Below are positions 52,391-61,611 of a stretch of 64,000 bases of DNA, piece by piece (position 1 is the stretch's first letter; each line of letters starts with the position of its first letter). The stretch comes from Pseudomonas peli (lineage in GTDB: Bacteria > Pseudomonadota > Gammaproteobacteria > Pseudomonadales > Pseudomonadaceae): positions 53,524 through 117,523 of the forward strand of contig NZ_FMTL01000006.1 of NCBI RefSeq assembly GCF_900099645.1, in the 5' to 3' direction. Under the pieces are notes generated by a model that made no database searches, was not told the DNA's origin, and was given only the letters and a program-made list of their open reading frames with translations. The translations under genes were made by a program, and so were the position numbers.

Positions 52391-53953
52391 TTAAACGCCC
52401 GGCAAGCGCTGACGAATACGTGCGATCAGGGTATCCAGGCTGGCGCTTTCGTGGGTGTCGACGCGCTTGCTGTGCAGCAGCTCATGCTCACTCAGTGCTT
52501 CGCGGCTGGCGTGTTGGGCCTTTACAACGTCCATGGTGGCGTCGGACGGGTCGTTGCCGGCGGCGTTGCGTTGCTCCAGCCAACTGGCAATTACTTCATC
52601 TGGGGCGTGGCATTCCAGAATAAGAAAAGGCGCGCCGCAGTTCTCTGCTACCTGGCCCGCCGCGTCGCGCTGTGCGTGCTTCAGGTAAGTGGCGTCGATC
52701 ACGACCGGAAAACCAGCGCGCAATGCGGCTTCGGCGAGCTGGTGCAGGCGTTGGTAGGTGGCGGCACTGGCGTCTTGGGTATAGATGCCGGCGCTGAGCT
52801 TGCCGAGGTCGGTATCTTTCTGTTCACCGAACAGGCGTTTGCGTTCCACATCCGAACGCAGGCGAACAGCTCCGAGCGCTTCAACCAGACGCATGGCCAC
52901 ATGGCTTTTGCCGACAGCGGAAACACCGTGGGTAATGGCCAGGAAGCTTGATGGGATGGCGCTGTAACTTTCTGCCAGGTTGGCGTAGTTGCGGTACTGG
53001 CGCAGGGTCACGGCCTTTTGCACGGCATCGGTCTGATGGGCCAGGCTAAACAACGCAACCTTGGCGCGTACCAGGGCGCGATAGGCTTTGTAGAAATTCA
53101 GCAGCTCCAGAGCGGCGTAATCACCGGTGTGCTCCAGCCAGGCATTGACGAAGCGCCAGGCATGGGCCTTGAGGCCCCGGTCTTCCAAGTCCATCGCGAG
53201 AAAAGCGGCGTCCGAGGCGATGTCGATCAGACGGAACGGTTCGTTGAATTCAATGCAGTCGAACAGCACCACCTGATCGTCCAGCAGCGTGGCATTACCC
53301 AGATGGATGTCGCCGTGGCATTCGCGAATCGAGCCATTGGCCGCGCGTGCGGCCAGCAGCGGTTCAAGGCGCGCGCAGTTAGCTTCGGTCCAGGCTTCAA
53401 GAGCTTCCAATTGCTGCAGGTCGGCTGCGTCGCTGAGCATTGGACGGATCTGTTCGAAGTTCTGCCGCATGGGAGCGACGATTGCTTCAGGGGTACATAG
53501 CGTATGGCTGGCTGCGACGGCTGGGGTCGAACCGTGGAAGTCGGCAATCTGTTTGGCCAGGGCATCGATATGCGCTTCGCTCAGTTCACCACGCGCCTGC
53601 ACCTCACTGAGTAGCTGGCTTTGTGGGAATTGACGCATTTTCAGCGCGTATTCGATAACAGGACCGTCGCTGCCAAATTGCGGTGCATCGACGCTGCCGC
53701 TGATCGGCAGTACTTCCAGGTAAAGACCCTGGGTTAGGCGTTGGTTGAGGCGCAGCTCTTCCTTGCAGAAGTGTTCGCGTGCGCTCAGCTCGGTGAAGTC
53801 GAGAAAGCCGAAATTCACCGGTTTCTTGAGCTTGTAGGCAAAGGGGCCGGTGAGCACCACCCAGGAAATATGGGTTTCGATGACCTGGAACTGCTCTACA
53901 GGATGAGGGTAGAGGGCCGGGTTCTGCAGTGCGGTGATCAGAGCTTGGCTCAC
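52391..53953 (-). CDS. Fused aminoglycoside-phosphotransferase-like and AAA kinase protein
   Basis: A 520-residue two-domain protein. Residues about 1-330 are a kinase-like phosphotransferase domain with catalytic 'CHGDIHLGNA' and metal-binding 'FDCIEFNE'. Residues about 340-520 are a P-loop kinase with Walker A 'GVSAVGKSHVA' and 'DVERKRLFGEQ'. This fusion is conserved as PA4701 and relatives; its substrate is unknown. Not an antibiotic resistance gene by any visible evidence. Divergent from mrcB with about 120 bp between. Confidence 0.87.
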   Translation of the reverse strand: MSQALITALQNPALYPHPVEQFQVIETHISWVVLTGPFAYKLKKPVNFGFLDFTELSAREHFCKEELRLNQRLTQGLYLEVLPISGSVDAPQFGSDGPVIEYALKMRQFPQSQLLSEVQARGELSEAHIDALAKQIADFHGSTPAVAASHTLCTPEAIVAPMRQNFEQIRPMLSDAADLQQLEALEAWTEANCARLEPLLAARAANGSIRECHGDIHLGNATLLDDQVVLFDCIEFNEPFRLIDIASDAAFLAMDLEDRGLKAHAWRFVNAWLEHTGDYAALELLNFYKAYRALVRAKVALFSLAHQTDAVQKAVTLRQYRNYANLAESYSAIPSSFLAITHGVSAVGKSHVAMRLVEALGAVRLRSDVERKRLFGEQKDTDLGKLSAGIYTQDASAATYQRLHQLAEAALRAGFPVVIDATYLKHAQRDAAGQVAENCGAPFLILECHAPDEVIASWLEQRNAAGNDPSDATMDVVKAQHASREALSEHELLHSKRVDTHESASLDTLIARIRQRLPGV

Positions 53954-54071
53954 GGGCGATCCTTGGCGTTGTGCTGATATAAGAGGCGGCCATTATGGCC
54001 GCTCAACGCCAGTCTGCAAACCGCTGAGCTGGCCTGCTGGCAAGCGGGCAAAGTGCGTATAATGCCGCGCC

Positions 54072-56390
54072 ATGACTCGTACCCGATCTTCCCGTCCCCG
54101 TTCTAAACGCCGTTCCGGCGGTATGCGCCCCTGGTTGGGCTGGGCTATCAAGCTCGGTCTGGTTGGTTTGGTGGTGCTCGCCGTGTTTGCGGTTTATCTC
54201 GATGCTGTGGTGCAGGAGAAGTTCTCCGGCAAGCGCTGGACTGTGCCCGCCAAGGTCTATGCCAGGCCGCTGGAGTTGTTCGTTGGGCAGAAACTGGCCA
54301 AGGATGACTTCCTCAAGGAGCTGGATGCCTTGGGCTATCGCCGTGAAAGCGCGGTAGCCGGCCCCGGCGGTGTGTCGGTGGCAGGCAACAATATCGAGCT
54401 GCATTCACGCGGTTTTCAATTTTATGAAAGCACTGAGCCTTCGCAGCGCGTGCGCGTGCGCTTCTCCGGTGACTATGTCGCGGGCCTGACGCAGGCCGGG
54501 GGCGGCAACCTGGCAGTAGCCCGGCTTGAACCGTTGCTGATTGGCGGGCTGTATCCGGCGCACCAGGAAGACCGCGTGCTGATCAAGCTGGAGCAGGTGC
54601 CGCCGTATCTGGTGGAAACCCTTGTGGCGATTGAAGACCGTGAGTTCTTCAATCATTTCGGCGTGTCGCCCAAAGGCATTGCCCGCGCCGTGTGGATCAA
54701 CGCCACTGCCGGTCAGCTGCGTCAGGGGGGTAGTACCCTGACTCAGCAGTTGGTAAAGAACTTCTACCTGACTAACGAGCGCACTCTGGTCCGCAAGGCT
54801 ACCGAAGCCATGATGGCGGTGTTGCTGGAGTTGCATTACGACAAGAAGGACATCCTTGAGGCTTACCTCAACGAGGTTTTCCTTGGCCAAGATGGCCAGC
54901 GTGCAGTGCACGGTTTTGGCTTGGCCAGCCAATACTTCTTTAGTCAGCCTCTCTCCGAGTTGAAACTTGATCAAGTCGCACTGCTGGTCGGTATGGTCAA
55001 AGGGCCAACCTACTACAACCCGCGGCGCAACCCGGAGCGGGCGCTGGAACGGCGCAATCTGGTGCTTGATGTACTGGCCGCACAGGGTGTCGCCAGTGTT
55101 GAAGAAGTGGATGCCGCGAAGCAGAAACCGTTGGGCATCACGCGGCGCGGTAGTTTGGCAGACAGCTCGTTCCCAGCTTTCCTTGACCTGGTCAAACGCC
55201 AGTTGCGCGAGGATTACCAGGAGCAGGACCTCACTGAAGAAGGTCTGCGCATTTTCACCAGCTTCGATCCGATCATGCAGCTGAAAGCCGAAAGTGCGTT
55301 GGCCGGCACGCTGAAGCGCTTGTCTGGGCGCAAAGGGGTTGATCAGGTGGAAGCGGGCATGGTGGTGACCAGCCCAGAAAGTGGTGAGGTGCAGGCCGTT
55401 ATTGGTAGCCGTCAGCCACGCTTTGCTGGCTTCAACCGTGCTCTGGATGCGGTGCGGCCAATTGGCTCGCTGATCAAGCCAGCCATCTACCTGACCGCGC
55501 TGGAGCGGCCGAGCCAATACACTCTGACCAGTTTGCTTGAAGATCAGCCCTTCTCGATCAAGGGTCAGGACGGTCAGGTGTGGCGCCCACAGAACTATGA
55601 CCGCAAGGCCCATGGCACCATTTACCTGTACCAGGGCTTGGTGAACTCCTACAACCTGTCGACCGCCAAGTTGGGGCTGGAAATCGGCGTGCCGGAAGTG
55701 CTGAAGACGCTGAACCGTTTAGGTGTTGAGCAGGAATGGCCGGCCTATCCGTCGATGCTGCTGGGCGCTGGCGGGTTGAGCCCAATGAGCGTGGCGAGCA
55801 TGTACCAGACCTTGGCCAATGGCGGCTTCAATACGCCGTTGCGCGGTATTCGTGCGGTGTTGACCGCTGAGGGTGAACCCCTCAAACGCTACCCGTATCA
55901 GATTCAGCAGCGCTTCGACAGCGGTGCCATTTATCTGCTGCAGAACGCCATGCAACGCACGATGTCAGAAGGCACTGGGAGCTCGGTCTACAGCCAACTG
56001 CCGCGTTCGTTGGCACTCGCCGGCAAGACCGGCACCAGTAACGACTCCCGTGACAGTTGGTTTGCCGGCTTCAGCCAGGATGTCCTGGCCGTGGTTTGGT
56101 TGGGGCGTGATGACAATGGCCCGACACCGCTGACCGGTGCGACCGGTGCGCTGCAGGTGTGGACGGACTTTATGCGTCAGGCCGATCCGTTGCCGCTGGA
56201 TATGCCTGTACCGGACAACGTGGTGTTGGCCTGGGTGGATGCGAGCAGCGGCCAAGGAACGGACCCGAGTTGTCCGAATGCAGTACAGATGCCGTATATT
56301 CGCGGCAGCCAGCCTGTCGCCGGGCCGGCCTGTGGTATTCAGGCGCCGGTCAATGAAGTGATGGATTGGGTACGCGGCTGGTTGGATTAA
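54072..56390 (+). CDS. mrcB: Bifunctional penicillin-binding protein 1B
   Basis: A 772-residue class A PBP that polymerises and cross-links peptidoglycan. Basic cytoplasmic tail 'RTRSSRPRSKRRSGG', one membrane helix (about 24-45), UB2H region, GT51 glycosyltransferase with 'EDREFFNHFG' (catalytic Glu) and 'GGSTLTQQLVKN', then transpeptidase with 'GSLIKP' (nucleophilic Ser), 'NSYNLST' (SxN) and 'AGKTGTSND' (KTG). Followed by three small genes: a TPR lipoprotein, then a YqcC-like gene, on the same strand. Confidence 0.96.
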   Translation: MTRTRSSRPRSKRRSGGMRPWLGWAIKLGLVGLVVLAVFAVYLDAVVQEKFSGKRWTVPAKVYARPLELFVGQKLAKDDFLKELDALGYRRESAVAGPGGVSVAGNNIELHSRGFQFYESTEPSQRVRVRFSGDYVAGLTQAGGGNLAVARLEPLLIGGLYPAHQEDRVLIKLEQVPPYLVETLVAIEDREFFNHFGVSPKGIARAVWINATAGQLRQGGSTLTQQLVKNFYLTNERTLVRKATEAMMAVLLELHYDKKDILEAYLNEVFLGQDGQRAVHGFGLASQYFFSQPLSELKLDQVALLVGMVKGPTYYNPRRNPERALERRNLVLDVLAAQGVASVEEVDAAKQKPLGITRRGSLADSSFPAFLDLVKRQLREDYQEQDLTEEGLRIFTSFDPIMQLKAESALAGTLKRLSGRKGVDQVEAGMVVTSPESGEVQAVIGSRQPRFAGFNRALDAVRPIGSLIKPAIYLTALERPSQYTLTSLLEDQPFSIKGQDGQVWRPQNYDRKAHGTIYLYQGLVNSYNLSTAKLGLEIGVPEVLKTLNRLGVEQEWPAYPSMLLGAGGLSPMSVASMYQTLANGGFNTPLRGIRAVLTAEGEPLKRYPYQIQQRFDSGAIYLLQNAMQRTMSEGTGSSVYSQLPRSLALAGKTGTSNDSRDSWFAGFSQDVLAVVWLGRDDNGPTPLTGATGALQVWTDFMRQADPLPLDMPVPDNVVLAWVDASSGQGTDPSCPNAVQMPYIRGSQPVAGPACGIQAPVNEVMDWVRGWLD

Positions 56391-56406
56391 GCGAAGAGGG
56401 TGTGAC

Positions 56407-57105
56407 GTGAATAAGTGGTTGATTCCAGCTGTAACGGTTTCGCTGGTACTGGCGGGTTGCAGCAGTGTGCCGCGTGGCTCTATTCCGGTCGTTGAAGGTG
56501 GCACTGCGGTCGCCGGCGCGCAGTCAGGTACGCCTGGCAGCTATGGCGCCCCAGTTACACAGCCTCAGGCCCTGCCGGAAGACTCCGGCGTGGTCGTGAT
56601 GGTGCCAGGTGGTGGTGGGAGTTCTGCGCCGATTCAGTCGTTCCCGGCGACCAATGCACCGTTGGACAACGGCACAACTTCGCAGCCTTGGAGTGCTTCG
56701 GCGCCTGCTACGACTCAAGGTGGCTATGTCGCCCCTGCGCCCAGTGGCATTCCAAGTGGTGGTTTGGCCATGGATGAGCAGCTGGACGGGCCGGTTCTGG
56801 CCTTGTTGACGACTGCCCAGCAACAGCAGGGCGGTGGCGATCTGAACGGTGCCGCTTCCAGCCTGGAGCGCGCTCAGCGCATTGCGCCACGTGAGCCGCA
56901 GGTGCTCTACAAACTCGCCGAGGTGCGCTTGGCTCAAGGTGATGCTGCGCAGGCCGAGCAATTCGCCCGTCGCGGTCTGAGCTATGCCAGCGGCCGTCCG
57001 GCGTTGCAGGCCAGCCTGTGGAACCTGATTGCTCAAGCGCGCGAGCGTCAAGGCGATGCTGCCGGGGCTGCGCAGGCCCGTGAGCAGGCGCGAGTTAATC
57101 TCTAA
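56407..57105 (+). CDS. TPR-containing lipoprotein
   Basis: A 232-residue predicted lipoprotein (GTG start, lipobox 'LVLAGC', C18) with a Gly/Ser/Pro-rich middle (about 25-130) and two or three tetratricopeptide units near the C-terminus ('NGAASSLERAQRIAPREPQVL', parts quoted: AASSLERAQRIAP). It starts 16 bp after mrcB and may work with it in envelope synthesis, comparable to LpoB-type activators in position only. The GTG is the only plausible start before the signal peptide. Confidence 0.85.
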   Translation: MNKWLIPAVTVSLVLAGCSSVPRGSIPVVEGGTAVAGAQSGTPGSYGAPVTQPQALPEDSGVVVMVPGGGGSSAPIQSFPATNAPLDNGTTSQPWSASAPATTQGGYVAPAPSGIPSGGLAMDEQLDGPVLALLTTAQQQQGGGDLNGAASSLERAQRIAPREPQVLYKLAEVRLAQGDAAQAEQFARRGLSYASGRPALQASLWNLIAQARERQGDAAGAAQAREQARVNL

Positions 57106-57434
57106 TGGATGCGCGTGTGCTTGCGGTAGCGGAGCAGCTGTTGCTCATTGAGCGAGAGTTGCGCGTGCAGGGTTGGTGGGACGCGCAGGCGCCCAGCGCG
57201 CAGGCGCTGTCCAGTCAGGAGCCATTTTGTGTCGACACGCTGGCGTTCGAGCAGTGGCTGCAGTGGATATTCTTACCGAGAATGAAGCAAATGGTGGAGG
57301 CGGGGGCCGCATTGCCCCGTGTTTCCGGAATTCAGCCGATGGCCGAGCAGGTGTTTGGTGGCCAGGCCAAAAAGGCCAGAGAACTGATCAAGCTGCTGGG
57401 TGAGTTCGATCAGTTGATTGTTGGCGCGACCTGA
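57105..57434 (+). CDS. YqcC-family protein
   Basis: A 109-residue YqcC-like helical protein; 'EPFCVDTLAFEQWLQWIFLPRM' (quoted part: FCVDTLAFEQWLQWIF) is characteristic. Members often sit near pseudouridine synthase TruC; here it is next to mrcB and the TPR lipoprotein. The start shares one base with the previous stop (TAATG). Function unknown. Confidence 0.88.
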   Translation: MDARVLAVAEQLLLIERELRVQGWWDAQAPSAQALSSQEPFCVDTLAFEQWLQWIFLPRMKQMVEAGAALPRVSGIQPMAEQVFGGQAKKARELIKLLGEFDQLIVGAT

Positions 57435-57448
57435 GTCGCGCCAACGGC

Positions 57449-57892
57449 TTACTTGCAGTTTTCGGCGATCGCCTTCTGTGCTTCGCTGATACGGCTCTGG
57501 CGTTCTTCTTCGCTTAGGCGCCGTACTTCACCGTCTACTTCCGTGCGTACGCGCGGATTGTTCTCTAGCTGCGAAAGGTTAGTGCGCACATCTGCGCAGT
57601 ACTTCTTGCGCTCTACTTCTTTGGCCGCAATATCCTGTTTGACCTTCTCATCGATGGCTGCCTGCTCGGGGTCAGCGATGCTCTCGAAGGTAGGTGCTGC
57701 TTTCTTTTCTTCCGCAACAGCAGGCTTTGGCGGTGGTGCTGCAGTGTTGACGCTGGTGGCGTCTTGGCCTTGCGGCGGCTGTGCGCTGAAGTGCGTCACG
57801 CCTTGGGCATCGACCCACTTATAAACCTGGCTGGCCATGGCGGTGGCGCTCATGGCGAGCAGCAAGCTGCTGGTGATCATCATGCGGCGCAT
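57449..57892 (-). CDS. DUF4124-domain periplasmic protein
   Basis: A 147-residue protein with a signal peptide (cleaved after 'ATAMA'), a DUF4124 domain 'VYKWVDAQGVTHFSAQPP', and a long charged coiled-coil C-terminus 'EEKKAAPTFESIADPEQ'. DUF4124 proteins are common short exported proteins of unknown function. Convergent with the YqcC-like gene, 14 bp apart. Confidence 0.85.
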   Translation of the reverse strand: MRRMMITSSLLLAMSATAMASQVYKWVDAQGVTHFSAQPPQGQDATSVNTAAPPPKPAVAEEKKAAPTFESIADPEQAAIDEKVKQDIAAKEVERKKYCADVRTNLSQLENNPRVRTEVDGEVRRLSEEERQSRISEAQKAIAENCK

Positions 57893-58299
57893 GCGTTTTC
57901 CTTATGTTGAGCTGCGGTGCCTGCTGAGTACTATAACCAAATTGTCTGAATCGTCATCCTGCGCTGCGTCACAGCAGAAGATTGCAGATTCAATCACGGA
58001 TTACTTGACTTGGTCGCGCCGAATCCCAACAATTCCACGCTCGCTGTAGTGGAGTCCGCCGCAAGCAGGCTTTAGCTCAGTAGACATGAGGCGCACACCC
58101 GCGCCGACCTGTTACACCCGCAACGCGTTACCTCGCGCTGGGTGGGAAAACCCCGCAACACTTTGGGGAGTTCCCAATACTTGCTCAGTTGTAGCTGACG
58201 TAGTCGGCGACCACCGTCGCTCATGCTCTGCTGGCAGTAAACCTATCTTAGGCCGTCCTCCTTGTTGGGCGGTTTTCTGGCGTTTTAGAGGTGAACAAC
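57893..58299. other. Long leader/spacer upstream of ilvI
   Basis: About 400 bp without a convincing gene. Near the 3' end CCGTCC (58253-58258) and GGGCGG (58267-58272) could pair and are followed by TTTT, an attenuator-like arrangement directly before ilvI. A frame with a 'VVADVV' run (around 58190-58220) precedes it but has no ribosome binding site. Regulation of ilvIH by leader attenuation is only a possibility. Confidence 0.35.
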
Positions 58300-60024
58300 G
58301 TGGAGCTTTTATCCGGCGCTGAAATGGTCGTCCGCTTTTTGCGTGACGAAGGCGTTAAGAACATCTATGGGTACCCAGGCGGTGCTCTTCTACACATCTA
58401 CGATGCCCTGTTCAAAGAACCGGAAGTGCAGCACATCCTGGTTCGTCACGAGCAAGCGGCAACCCATATGGCTGACGGCTATGCCCGCGCAACCGGTAAA
58501 GCCGGTGTGGTGCTGGTAACCTCGGGTCCTGGCGCAACCAATGCCATTACCGGTATTGCCACTGCCTATATGGACTCCATTCCGATGGTGGTGTTGTCCG
58601 GTCAGGTGCCAAGCACCATGGTCGGTACTGATGCTTTCCAGGAAACCGACATGATCGGTATCTCCCGGCCGATCGTGAAGCACAGCTTTATGATCAAGCA
58701 CGCTTCGGAGATCCCAGAAGTCTTGAAGAAAGCCTTCTATCTGGCGCAATCCGGTCGTCCAGGTCCGGTGGTCGTGGATATTCCGAAGGACATGACCAAC
58801 CCGGCTGAGAAGTTCGAGTACGTCTATCCGAAGAAGGTCAAGCTGCGCTCCTACAGCCCTGCTCTGCGCGGTCATTCCGGGCAGATCCGTAAGGCGGCTG
58901 AACTGCTGCTGACTGCTAAGCGTCCAGTCATCTACTCCGGTGGTGGTGTGATCATGGGTGGTGCTGCAGCGCCGCTGACCGAGCTGGCGCAGATGCTCAA
59001 CCTGCCAGTCACCAATACCCTCATGGGCTTGGGTGGCTATCCAGGCACCGATCGCCAGTTCCTCGGCATGCTCGGTATGCACGGCAGCTACACCGCTAAT
59101 CTGGCAATGCACCACGCCGATGTGATCCTGGCGGTTGGCGCACGCTTCGATGACCGCGTGATCAATGGCGCGAGCAAGTTCTGCCCGAATGCCAAGATCA
59201 TCCACGTTGATATCGATCCGGCCTCCATCTCCAAGACCATCAAGGCCGATATCCCAATCGTCGGTCCGGTTGATAGCGTGATGACCGAGATGGTCGCGAT
59301 CCTTAAAGAGATCGGCGAGCAGCTGAACAAGGATGCCCTGGCGAGCTGGTGGAAGCAGATCGAAGAGTGGCGTGGCGGTCGCATCATGTTCCCTTACGAC
59401 AAGGGCGACGGCAGCATCATCAAACCGCAGACCGTGATCGAGACTTTGTCCGAAGTGACCGGTGGCGATGCGTTCGTGACTTCCGATGTGGGTCAGCACC
59501 AGATGTTTGCTGCCCAGTACTACCGCTTCAACAAGCCGAACCGTTGGATCAACTCTGGCGGCCTGGGCACCATGGGCTTTGGCTTCCCTGCAGCCATGGG
59601 CGTCAAGCTGAGCTTTCCGGATGACGAAGTCGCCTGCGTAACCGGCGAAGGCAGCATCCAGATGAACATTCAGGAGCTGTCGACCTGCCTGCAGTACGGT
59701 TTGCCGGTGAAGATCGTCAACCTGAACAACGGTGCGCTGGGTATGGTGCGCCAGTGGCAGGACATGAACTACGGTAGCCGTCACTCGCATTCCTATATGG
59801 AATCGTTGCCGGACTTCGTCAAGCTGGCCGAGGCCTATGGCCATGTCGGCATGCGCATCACTGATCTGAAGGATCTCAAGCCGAAGATGGAGGAAGCCTT
59901 CGCGATGAAAGATCGCCTGGTGTTCCTCGATATCCAGGTTGATACCAGTGAGCACGTCTATCCGATGCAGATCAAAGACGGTGCAATGCGCGATATGTGG
60001 CTGAGCAAGACGGAGCGTACCTAA
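58300..60024 (+). CDS. ilvI: Acetolactate synthase large subunit
   Basis: A 574-residue thiamine-diphosphate enzyme that makes acetolactate or acetohydroxybutyrate for Val, Leu and Ile. Present are 'GYPGGALLHIYDALF', the catalytic Glu in 'VRHEQAATHMADGYARATG' (part: RHEQAATHMADG), and the TPP/Mg motif 'GEGS' ... 'NLNNGALGM'. I chose GTG 58300 (protein VELLSGAEMV), preceded by AGAGG, because the family begins there; a GTG at 58291 gives 3 more residues. Coupled to ilvH (2 bp apart) as the large subunit of one holoenzyme. Confidence 0.96.
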   Translation: MELLSGAEMVVRFLRDEGVKNIYGYPGGALLHIYDALFKEPEVQHILVRHEQAATHMADGYARATGKAGVVLVTSGPGATNAITGIATAYMDSIPMVVLSGQVPSTMVGTDAFQETDMIGISRPIVKHSFMIKHASEIPEVLKKAFYLAQSGRPGPVVVDIPKDMTNPAEKFEYVYPKKVKLRSYSPALRGHSGQIRKAAELLLTAKRPVIYSGGGVIMGGAAAPLTELAQMLNLPVTNTLMGLGGYPGTDRQFLGMLGMHGSYTANLAMHHADVILAVGARFDDRVINGASKFCPNAKIIHVDIDPASISKTIKADIPIVGPVDSVMTEMVAILKEIGEQLNKDALASWWKQIEEWRGGRIMFPYDKGDGSIIKPQTVIETLSEVTGGDAFVTSDVGQHQMFAAQYYRFNKPNRWINSGGLGTMGFGFPAAMGVKLSFPDDEVACVTGEGSIQMNIQELSTCLQYGLPVKIVNLNNGALGMVRQWQDMNYGSRHSHSYMESLPDFVKLAEAYGHVGMRITDLKDLKPKMEEAFAMKDRLVFLDIQVDTSEHVYPMQIKDGAMRDMWLSKTERT

Positions 60025-60026
60025 TC

Positions 60027-60518
60027 ATGCGACACATTATTTCCCTGCTGCTGGAAAACGAGCCCGGCGCATTGTCCCGCGTGGTCGGTCTGTTCTCGCA
60101 ACGCAACTACAACATCGAAAGCCTGACTGTGGCGCCGACCGAAGACCCGACTTTGTCGCGTCTGACGCTGACCACTGTGGGCCATGATGAAGTCATCGAG
60201 CAGATCACCAAAAACCTCAACAAGCTGGTCGAGGTGGTCAAGCTGGTCGATCTGTCGGAAAGTGCTCACGTCGAGCGCGAGCTGATGCTGGTTAAGGTCA
60301 AGGCCACTGGTGCTCAACGTGCTGAAGTCAAACGTACCACCGACATCTTCCGTGGGCAGATCGTCGATGTGACCAGCAGCGTTTACACCATTCAACTGGC
60401 CGGCACGAGCGACAAGCTGGACAGCTTTATCCAGGCCATCGGCACCGCGTCGATTCTGGAAACCGTGCGCAGTGGTGTTACCGGCATTGCCCGTGGTGAC
60501 AAGGTGCTGAGCATCTGA
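60027..60518 (+). CDS. ilvH: Acetolactate synthase small (regulatory) subunit
   Basis: A 163-residue regulatory subunit with an N-terminal ACT domain ('HIISLLLENEPGALSRVVGLF', part: LLENEPGALSRVVGLF) for feedback inhibition by valine and a C-terminal activation domain. ATG 60027 follows the ilvI stop by 2 bases. Downstream is the intrinsic terminator at 60541-60574. Confidence 0.96.
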   Translation: MRHIISLLLENEPGALSRVVGLFSQRNYNIESLTVAPTEDPTLSRLTLTTVGHDEVIEQITKNLNKLVEVVKLVDLSESAHVERELMLVKVKATGAQRAEVKRTTDIFRGQIVDVTSSVYTIQLAGTSDKLDSFIQAIGTASILETVRSGVTGIARGDKVLSI

Positions 60519-60540
60519 TTGCGTTGTACTGATAAAACGA

Positions 60541-60574
60541 AAAGCCCTCAGGGAGAGATCCCTGAGGGCTTTTT
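60541..60574 (+). terminator. Intrinsic terminator of ilvIH
   Basis: AAAGCCCTCAGGG (60541-60553) and CCCTGAGGGCTTT (60560-60572) form a 13-bp stem followed by Ts, 22 bp after ilvH. It also works towards the convergent ilvY. Confidence 0.93.
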
Positions 60575-60604
60575 GCGTTTCTGGGGGTGACTCGCTGCAA
60601 GAAT

Positions 60605-61486
60605 TTAGCGTTGGCGATTCCAGAAGGCATTAATCAGCGGATCTTTAAGGCGTTTCTCCAGCGCGAACAGGCCGATATCGTAGGCGGTTAACGGCGGCTG
60701 AATATCGTAGATGCGGATGCGTGCTGTCAGTGGGCTGTTGTCGAGGACGATTTGCGGAACCACGCCAATGCCAAAACCCAGGCTCACCATGCTGACGATG
60801 GCTTCATTACCGCTCACTTGGGCGTAAATGCGCGGTTTGATGTTGTGGTTTTTTAACCATCGATCGGTACGGGTCCTGGCAAGGCCTTCTTCTGAGAGAA
60901 TCATTGGCACGTCTTTCCAAGTGTCCGTACCGGGGTGTTTCAGTTGTTCCTCGGTTAACAGCTGGGGTGACAGCGGGCCGATAAAGCACAGTGCGGAACG
61001 AGCAATGGATTGAAACGCGACGCCAGCGGGCAAGCTGTCGGGGCGGGCGCCGATGGCCAGGTCTTCCAGTCCTTCTTGCACGCGCTCTACGGCTTTGGCC
61101 GGGTCGCCGGTGTGCAGCTTCATTTCAATGCGTGGGTAGTCCTGGCGAAAGCTGCTCAAGATGTCATAGAGGAAGCTGTAGCTAGCCGTTACCGAGCAAT
61201 ATAGGGAGAGCTCGCCGTGCAGGATCAACTGGTCCTGCTTAAAGGTCTGGCGGATGGCTTGCCAGCCGTTCATGACTTCACTCGCATACTCGCGGAACTG
61301 TTGCCCCTCGCGGGTCAGGCGCACTGAGCGGTTGTCGCGCAGAAACAGTGGCGCACCCAGTTCGTCCTCGAGTTGCTTGATGCTGCGGCTGAGTGCGGAA
61401 GGGCTGACGTGTTGCTCGCGGCTGGTTTTGCCGAAGTGCAGGTGGTCGGCCAAAGAGAGAAAGAGCCTGAGTGCGTGACTATCCAT
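60605..61486 (-). CDS. ilvY: LysR-type regulator IlvY
   Basis: A 293-residue LysR regulator with the winged helix 'HFGKTSREQHVSPSALSRSIKQLE' (part: SREQHVSPSALSRSI) and a periplasmic-binding-fold effector domain. IlvY activates ilvC in the presence of acetohydroxy acid substrates. It is divergent from ilvC with a shared operator region, as in enterics. ATG 61486 (MDSHALRLFL) is the family start. In P. aeruginosa ilvIHC is contiguous; here ilvY separates ilvH from ilvC. Confidence 0.92.
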   Translation of the reverse strand: MDSHALRLFLSLADHLHFGKTSREQHVSPSALSRSIKQLEDELGAPLFLRDNRSVRLTREGQQFREYASEVMNGWQAIRQTFKQDQLILHGELSLYCSVTASYSFLYDILSSFRQDYPRIEMKLHTGDPAKAVERVQEGLEDLAIGARPDSLPAGVAFQSIARSALCFIGPLSPQLLTEEQLKHPGTDTWKDVPMILSEEGLARTRTDRWLKNHNIKPRIYAQVSGNEAIVSMVSLGFGIGVVPQIVLDNSPLTARIRIYDIQPPLTAYDIGLFALEKRLKDPLINAFWNRQR

Positions 61487-61513
61487 AATCGTTTCAAATA
61501 TCGGCATGTTGTG

Positions 61514-61537
61514 TTGCAAATATATCATTTTACGCAA
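61514..61537. promoter_or_regulatory. Candidate IlvY operator between ilvY and ilvC
   Basis: TTGCAA (61514-61519) and GCAA (61534-61537) frame an AT-rich 24-bp stretch with a T-N11-A type dyad, in the 125-bp divergent spacer. Resembles IlvY sites (TTGCAA) in enterics. Exact limits are uncertain. Confidence 0.45.
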
Positions 61538-61611
61538 TATCGCGGATCACTTAAGGTGTCTTCGTCGCGGTGCATGCACCCCATCCCTTTTCGATTAAAA
61601 GAGCCAAGAAC

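Noticed and set aside
52391..53953. Antibiotic resistance (aminoglycoside phosphotransferase)
   Set aside because: The domain is only kinase-like, is fused to a P-loop kinase and sits in a conserved core-genome position; no evidence for drug modification.
58390..59955. Minus-strand frame of 521 residues opposite ilvI
   Set aside because: Complement of a highly conserved gene; no domain or start signal.
61569..61580. GGTGCATGCACC palindrome in the ilvC leader as an operator
   Set aside because: A 12-bp palindrome can occur by chance, it lies downstream of the likely promoter, and it does not resemble IlvY sites.
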